Shown: positions 1 through 6,100 of the stretch, piece after piece
Position numbering within the stretch: position 1 is the stretch's first letter
Layout: the number at the start of each line of letters is the position of its first letter
Source of the DNA: CAYNNP01 sp964398215
GTDB taxonomy: Bacteria > Planctomycetota > Planctomycetia > Pirellulales > Pirellulaceae
Direction of reading: 5' to 3'
DNA length: 6,508 bases
Assembly: GCA_964398215.1 (NCBI GenBank)
Contig: CAYNNP010000312.1
Location: 1-6,508, forward strand
The notes under the pieces: generated by a model
Databases searched by the model: none
The model's input: the letters and a program-made list of their open reading frames with translations, nothing else
Told to the model about the DNA's origin: nothing
Program-made: the position numbers and the translations under genes

Positions 1-22
1 GCGACCCGGGGCTTTGTTGTTG

Positions 23-37
23 AAGTCCTTCGGACTT
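23..37. other. Small hairpin downstream of the terminator
   Basis: A 6-bp perfect inverted repeat (23-28 with 32-37) has a TTC triloop. It is not followed by a T run on either strand, so it is not a convincing terminator. A CCCGGG palindrome lies at 5-10. Together these may be the edge of an intergenic repeat, but that cannot be decided here. Confidence 0.4.
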
Positions 38-50
38 AGTTTCACGCCGC

Positions 51-84
51 AAAAAACAACGCGTGACGAATTTGTCACGCGTTG
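51..84 (-). terminator. Rho-independent terminator of the giant gene
   Basis: A perfect 11-bp inverted repeat (57-67 with 74-84) encloses a 6-base loop (68-73). On the minus strand it is followed at once by six T residues (complement of A at 51-56). It begins 27 bases after the stop codon. The T tract lies only on the side downstream of the minus-strand gene, so it should act in that direction; on the plus strand no T run follows the stem. Confidence 0.93.
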
Positions 85-110
85 CGGATGATTAACAATG
101 AAGCGGGCTG

Positions 111-3100
111 TTAGACTTCGCTCTTGCGCGACAACCAATTGGTGAACCGTTCCATGAAGTTCGGCTTGGCTTGACGGCCGCTGTGAGCTGATTGGATCTG
201 AAGAGCTTCCTCGGTCAGATCTTCCTCCGTCGGAGCGTCTTCGGCAAGTTCTTCTGAGCCTTCGACTTGCAATGGGTCAAGGTTCTGTACCGGTTCCATG
301 ATCGATCCCATTGGCAGATCGTTCAGCAAGTGACTCTGAGGGACGCCACAACCACAACCTTCTTGGATGATCATTTCAGGTGCAGGATCAACGATCATGA
401 TCTGACCACATGGATTCGTGTCAACCGCGTCGCAACCATCGCCGCCCGCTGCTCCAGTGCCTGCGGTCGAGTAACCGCCGGTCACCGGTCGGCCACTATC
501 CAGTGACAGTGGGTTGGCGTTGCTGTTGATCGGCGTGCCCGAGTAGATCGTGCCTGGGCTACCAAGGAAGTTGCTGATTTGGTTGCCAATCACACTCCTG
601 AAGATCGGTGCGAATCCTGGGAAGTTCGGTGGGTTCCCGCTGACGCCGGGTGTGAATCGCTGGAATGGCAAGTTGTTTTGCAACACGAGCGGGTCACCGG
701 CTTCCAGGTCAAACGTGAGGTAGTAAGTCGTCAGGGTTCGATCGTCCAGGATTCCGTCTCCGTTGGCGTCGGTGGCTCCCAGAACGACCGGGTTGCCTTG
801 TCCAGTTGGATCGAATGCGATGTCCGATAGCGAATCGGTGACCAGTCGATAGCCTTCCGGCGCGTTGATCGTGACCACGTACAATCCGTCTTGAGTTCCA
901 AAGAACTGGAAATCACCATCGAGTCCGTTGTCGACTAGGTTCACCGTGTTTGGCCCTGGTCCTTGGACGGTGATGAAGCCGCCTGTCAGGATTTCACCGG
1001 TATCAACATCGTAGAAGTAACCCGTTGGGTCGATCTCTATGTTGACCAGCGTCGGGTCGTTACCAAACACTCCATCGCCATTGTCTTCGCCGTTCTCGCT
1101 GTTCGGATCGGTACCGTTGTCACTGACATCATTCGCAACCAGTTGGTCACCGCTTTGACCCAGCACTGCGGTGCCTTGGTCATCAACCGCGTCGCCTTGG
1201 CCGGTGACTTGGTTCTCCAGTGGGCCATCAAGGCTAAGTGCATCGATCTGAGTAGTAAACTCGACGGTAAAGCTATCGCCAATCGCCAAGAAGTTGTCGG
1301 CTGATGTGTCGATCATTTCCAGCACGTTGATGCCGTTCCAAGCCGCTGAGTTCAAGCTGATTGAGCTTAGCGAATTCGTTGGGCTAGCGACCAGTTCAAG
1401 GTTACCAGCGTCGATTAGCACGTCGCCGAACTGCGTCCCAATGTCTTCCAGCAAGCTCAAGTTCGCTAGATGCAACGTTCCTGTGTTTTCAACGATCAGT
1501 TGGAATCTGACGATCGCGTTGCCGTTCCACAAGATTTCTGGTTCGCCGACAACCGCTTTGGCAATCGACAGATCCGCAATCTTGATCGCTGACGAGTCGT
1601 TGGCGTAGACGCCGTCGGTCGTCAATTCTTCACCGTTCTCGCTGTTCGGATCGGTACCATTGTCCGTTACGTCGCTGACCGTGATTGGGTCGCCGTTGCT
1701 GTCGGTTAATGGGTCACCATTTTGGTCCAACGGTTGGCCGCTGCCGATCGCAGAGTTGCTTAGCGATGTAGATTCGCCGGTCGCGTCAGGGTCAAGGGTG
1801 ACCGTAAACGTGACTTGGAAAGTATCGCCGACTTCGACCAGGCCACCGCTGATCAATGACTGGGTCGTGTCATTGGCCCAAGCGTTATTGACGACTGGCG
1901 GTGTGCCGGTTCCGCTAAAGTTCTGGATCGTAGGATCAGAAATGCCTACCAAAGCGTCGCCGAGCAATCCTTGCACATCATCAATGATGCTTAGGTTGTT
2001 CAAGACCGTGGTTCCGTTGTTTTCAACGAACAGGGTAAAAGTAACGTCCCAGTTCAAACCGTTTTCAACAGCATCACCAGCTTGCTTGGCAACACCGATG
2101 CTTGGCAGCAGCAGCAACGTTGGATCGTCGCTACCGAATGTGTCGCCAGGTTCGCCAGCGTTCGTGCCTTGCGGATCGGTTCCGCCATCACTTTGTTCGC
2201 TGACCACAACCGGGTCACCATTGGCGTTGGTCACTGTGTTTCCGTTTTCGTCGATCGCGTTTCCACTACCAACAACGGAGTTGGCCGTGTCGGCGGTCGA
2301 GTCGAATTCGGACGCATCGATTTCTGTCCTGAATACCAGTGTGAAGCTGTCGCCAGCGGCAAGGGTGCTGCCGGCAGCGATGAGTTCGGTGACACTGTCG
2401 CCGTCCCAATCGGTGTCGATTGCAATATTGCTACCAAGATCGCCTGCTGGGCTGACGATCCGTAGATCGCCGGCTGAAACAAACGAGTCACCAAACTGAT
2501 CCGCAAGTTCTTCGACAAGGCTCAGGTCGGCCACGTCGTACGATCCAAGGTTCGCGACGACTAGCTGATAAGTCACTTCATGGTTGCCGTTGGATAACAG
2601 CACTGGGTCGCCCACAACGTCTTTGGCGACACCGAAATCGGCAACGCGGATAGTGATTGTTGCAGGTTCACAGTTTCCGTTTTCGTCACAGACTTGAACT
2701 TCGATGACATCGTCACCAGCAAAGTCAGGATTCGGCGTGTAAACGTAAGACCCATCAGGGTTGATCACCAATTCGCCGTTAGGCGCTTCGATGGTCGTTG
2801 GGCCGGTCAGCGGATTACCGTTCTCGTCCGCGACCACCAAATCGTCATCAGGGTTGCTGACATCGTTAGTCAGTATGTTGCCCTCGACTGGTGTATTGGC
2901 CGACGTGCTGTTGACATCGGTGCCAACTACTGGCGGTTCATCAACGATCACGATGTAAATCGTTGAAGTCGACGTGCCGCCGTTACCGTCAGTGACGGTG
3001 TACTCAACACTGTCCGTTCCGACGTAGTCATTCGGTGGTGTGTAGAAGAACGATCCGAACACGATCGTTCCGCCTTGTACCGTTGGCACGACGGTTCCCG

Positions 3101-6100
3101 GAACGACAGGGATGCCAGCCATCGAGATGACCATCAGATCGTCGCCTTCCGGATCGATGTCATTCAACAGTTGCTCGCCGCCGATTGGGACGTTCTTTGG
3201 TGTGACAACGAAGTCGTCGGACGAAGCAGGCGGATTGTTTTCATCACCGTTGTCATCTGGGGTAACTGTGATTTCAACAGTCGCCGTATCGGTTTCTCCT
3301 GTGGAATCGATGATGGTGTAGTCGAACGTGTCTTCGCCGATGAATCCAGCAGCCGGTGTGTAGTCAAACGTGCCGTCTGGGTTGACCAGAACCATGCCAC
3401 CGTTTGCTGTCACGAACGTCGTTCCTGGAGGAACCCCGCCAGCGTCAGCGACAACGATCGGTTCTTCGTCTGGATCGCTATCGTTAGCAGCCAATGTGCT
3501 GCTAAGCGTGCTAGGTGAGTCCGGGTCGCTGATGAGTGAGAAGTTATCATCACTAGCGATTGGCTGCGTATTCAGCGGGTCAACGGTCGGATCGATCGTG
3601 TCGATCACAAGCTCGCTGGTCGCAGGGTTTCCGTTTTCGTCCAAGATTTGGATGGTGATCGTGTCTTCGCCAACAAAATCCGCTGGTGGATCGTAGATGT
3701 ACGAACCATCTGGGTTGATCGTCAGCGTTCCGCCTTGGTCGGTTGGGAACGATGTCGTTCCGCCCAGCGGATTGCCGCTGCCATCGCCGATGACCAATTC
3801 GTCATCAGGATCGCTGCTGTCGTTCGTCAGCACGTTGCCCTGAGTTGGCGTATTGATCGACGTGCCGTTGATGTCATCGACAGCTTCCGGAGTCGGGTCA
3901 AAGACACCAAGTGTGATGGTTGCCGTGTCCTCTTCGCCGGTCACTGGATCAGTGATGGTATAAGGAACTTGAACGGTGCCAACAAAGTCATCTTCAGGTG
4001 TGAAGACGGTTTCGCCAGTTGTTGGATCGACTGTCAACTCACCGACGACATCGCCCGTGATCGGATCGGTTATCTCGATTGGCCCAACCGTTGGATCTTG
4101 TCCGGCCACGTCCGTGATCACTGGCGTGTCGCCTTCTGGATCAGTGTCGTTGTCTAACAAGTTCGCTTCGATCGGATCGTTCTTTGTACCGATCAACGTA
4201 TCGTCACCAGCCGATGGATCTTGGTTCTCACTTGGATCCGACGGCGGTGTGACGGTCAATGTCACGGTGGCGTCATCAGTCGCGCCGCTTGGGTCAACCA
4301 CGCTGTAGTCGAAGCTGTCTTCGCCAATGAAGTCCGCTGGTGGTGTGTACTCAAACGTGCCATCTGGGTTCAGCGTTACCATGCCGCCTTGATCGGTGAT
4401 GATCGTTTGCGGAGTGGTTGCTTCGTCGCCAGAAGGATCAGCGATCGCAATCACGTCTCCATCTGGGTCGCCATCGTTACTGATGACGCTGGACGTAAGC
4501 GGCTGGTCGGTGACAACGTCGAAGCTGTCGTCGGTTGCGATCGGTTCGTCGTTCATGAACGTCGTTGGATCGGTTGGGTCAGCGGCTTCGTTGGGTTCGC
4601 GAACTTCGATCGTCGCCGTCGCAGTATCATCCTTGCCGGATGGGTCAACCACAGCGTAGTCAAAGGAGTCTTCGCCCACGAAGTCGGTTGGCGGTGTGTA
4701 TTCGTAGGTGCCATCAGGATTGATAACAACCGTTCCGCCCGCGTCAGTGGTTAGCACCACTGGCTGGGTGGCCGCTTCGCCGGTGGTTGGGTCGACAACG
4801 GTCAGTTCGTCGTTCGGGTTCTGGTCGCTATCATTCAGTAACAAGTTCCCGTTGGCGGGCTGATTGCCGTCGGTTACCAACGTGTCGTCTTCAGCAACTG
4901 GCGGTGTATCAAGAACCGTCAGAGTCAAAGTAGCGTCGTTGGTTAGGTCGCCGTCGGTGATCGTGTAAGGAACTTCAACCGTTCCAACAAAGTCATCTTC
5001 TGGTGTGAAGGTAACCTCGCCGGTGGCTGGGTCGACAACTAAAGTTCCGATTGGGTCACCCGTGACAGGGTCGGTCAACGTGATCGGGCCAGCAGACGGA
5101 TCTTGTCCGTTGATTTCACTGACAGAGACTGTGTCGCCATTGGGGTCCGAATCGTTGCTAAGCAAGTTGCCGTCGAGTGGTCCGCTGCCGACAGGGGCCG
5201 CCAAGACGTCTTCGCCAGCTTCAGGAGCATCGTTTTCGTCTGGGTTCGAGTCGGCGTTGATCGCAAGTGTGACCGTTGCCGTGTCAGTAGCTCCGCTCGG
5301 ATCGGTGATGGTGTATTCAAACGTCGGTTCGCCTTGGAACGTTGGGTCGGTCGGCGTGAATGTGAATGTGCCATCAGGGTTGATTGTCAGCTCACCGACT
5401 TGCGAAGTCGGGTCGGCTGGATCAAAGATTTCAACCGGCGTGGTTGGGTCCACAGGTTGACCATTGACCTCGGTTACTTCAAGAACATCGCCGTCAGGAT
5501 CTACATCGTTGCTGAGAACGCTGCTAGAAAGTGGCATGTCGTTGAAGGTTGTGAAGTCGTCGTCGGTCGCGACTGGCTGCACGTTGTCGAAAGTCGACGG
5601 ATCGGTCGGATCAACCGGCGGATCGGTATCGATGACTTCGATTGTCAAAGTCGCTTCGTCGCTGTTGCCTTCTTCGTCAGTGACCGCGTAAGGAATCTCA
5701 ACCGTTCCCGCGAACTCAGAGTCCGTTGGCTCGAATGTGTAGTCGCCAGTTTCAGGATCGATCGTCAATTCGCCGATCGGATCGCCCGTTACCGGATCGG
5801 TAACGGTTGTTGTCACAGGCTGAGTCGGATCAGTGATCGGTGTGCCATTGATTTCGGCAATGTCAAGATCGTCACTTGGGTTTGGATCCTGATCATTTGT
5901 CAACAAGTTTCCATCGACAGGCTGACCAGGCTCAGTGATCGTCACATCGTCTTGAGCAACCGGCGGATTATCGAACACGGTGACGGTCAGTGTCGCGGTG
6001 TCTTCTTCGCCACTTGGGTCAGTGATCGTGTAAGGAACTTGTACGGTACCGACAAAGTCGTCTTCAGGTGTAAAGACTGTTTCGCCAGTGATCGGATCGA

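Noticed and set aside
111..653. Known C-terminal sorting signals (RTX/type I secretion, LPXTG, PEP-CTERM, type IX)
   Set aside because: No GGxGxD nonapeptides, no LPxTG plus hydrophobic helix plus Arg tail, no PEP plus transmembrane helix, and no type IX beta-domain were found.
1660..2499. 279-codon open frame on the plus strand opposite the DUF11 domains
   Set aside because: Ser/Pro/Val/Leu-rich antisense shadow with no recognisable domain; the minus-strand frame through the same bases has clear DUF11 homology.
3648..4157. Plus-strand open frames opposite units 3 and 4 (also 3075-3518, 4221-4754, 3976-4308)
   Set aside because: All are antisense shadows that recur with the repeat period, and none shows a ribosome binding site plus a plausible protein.
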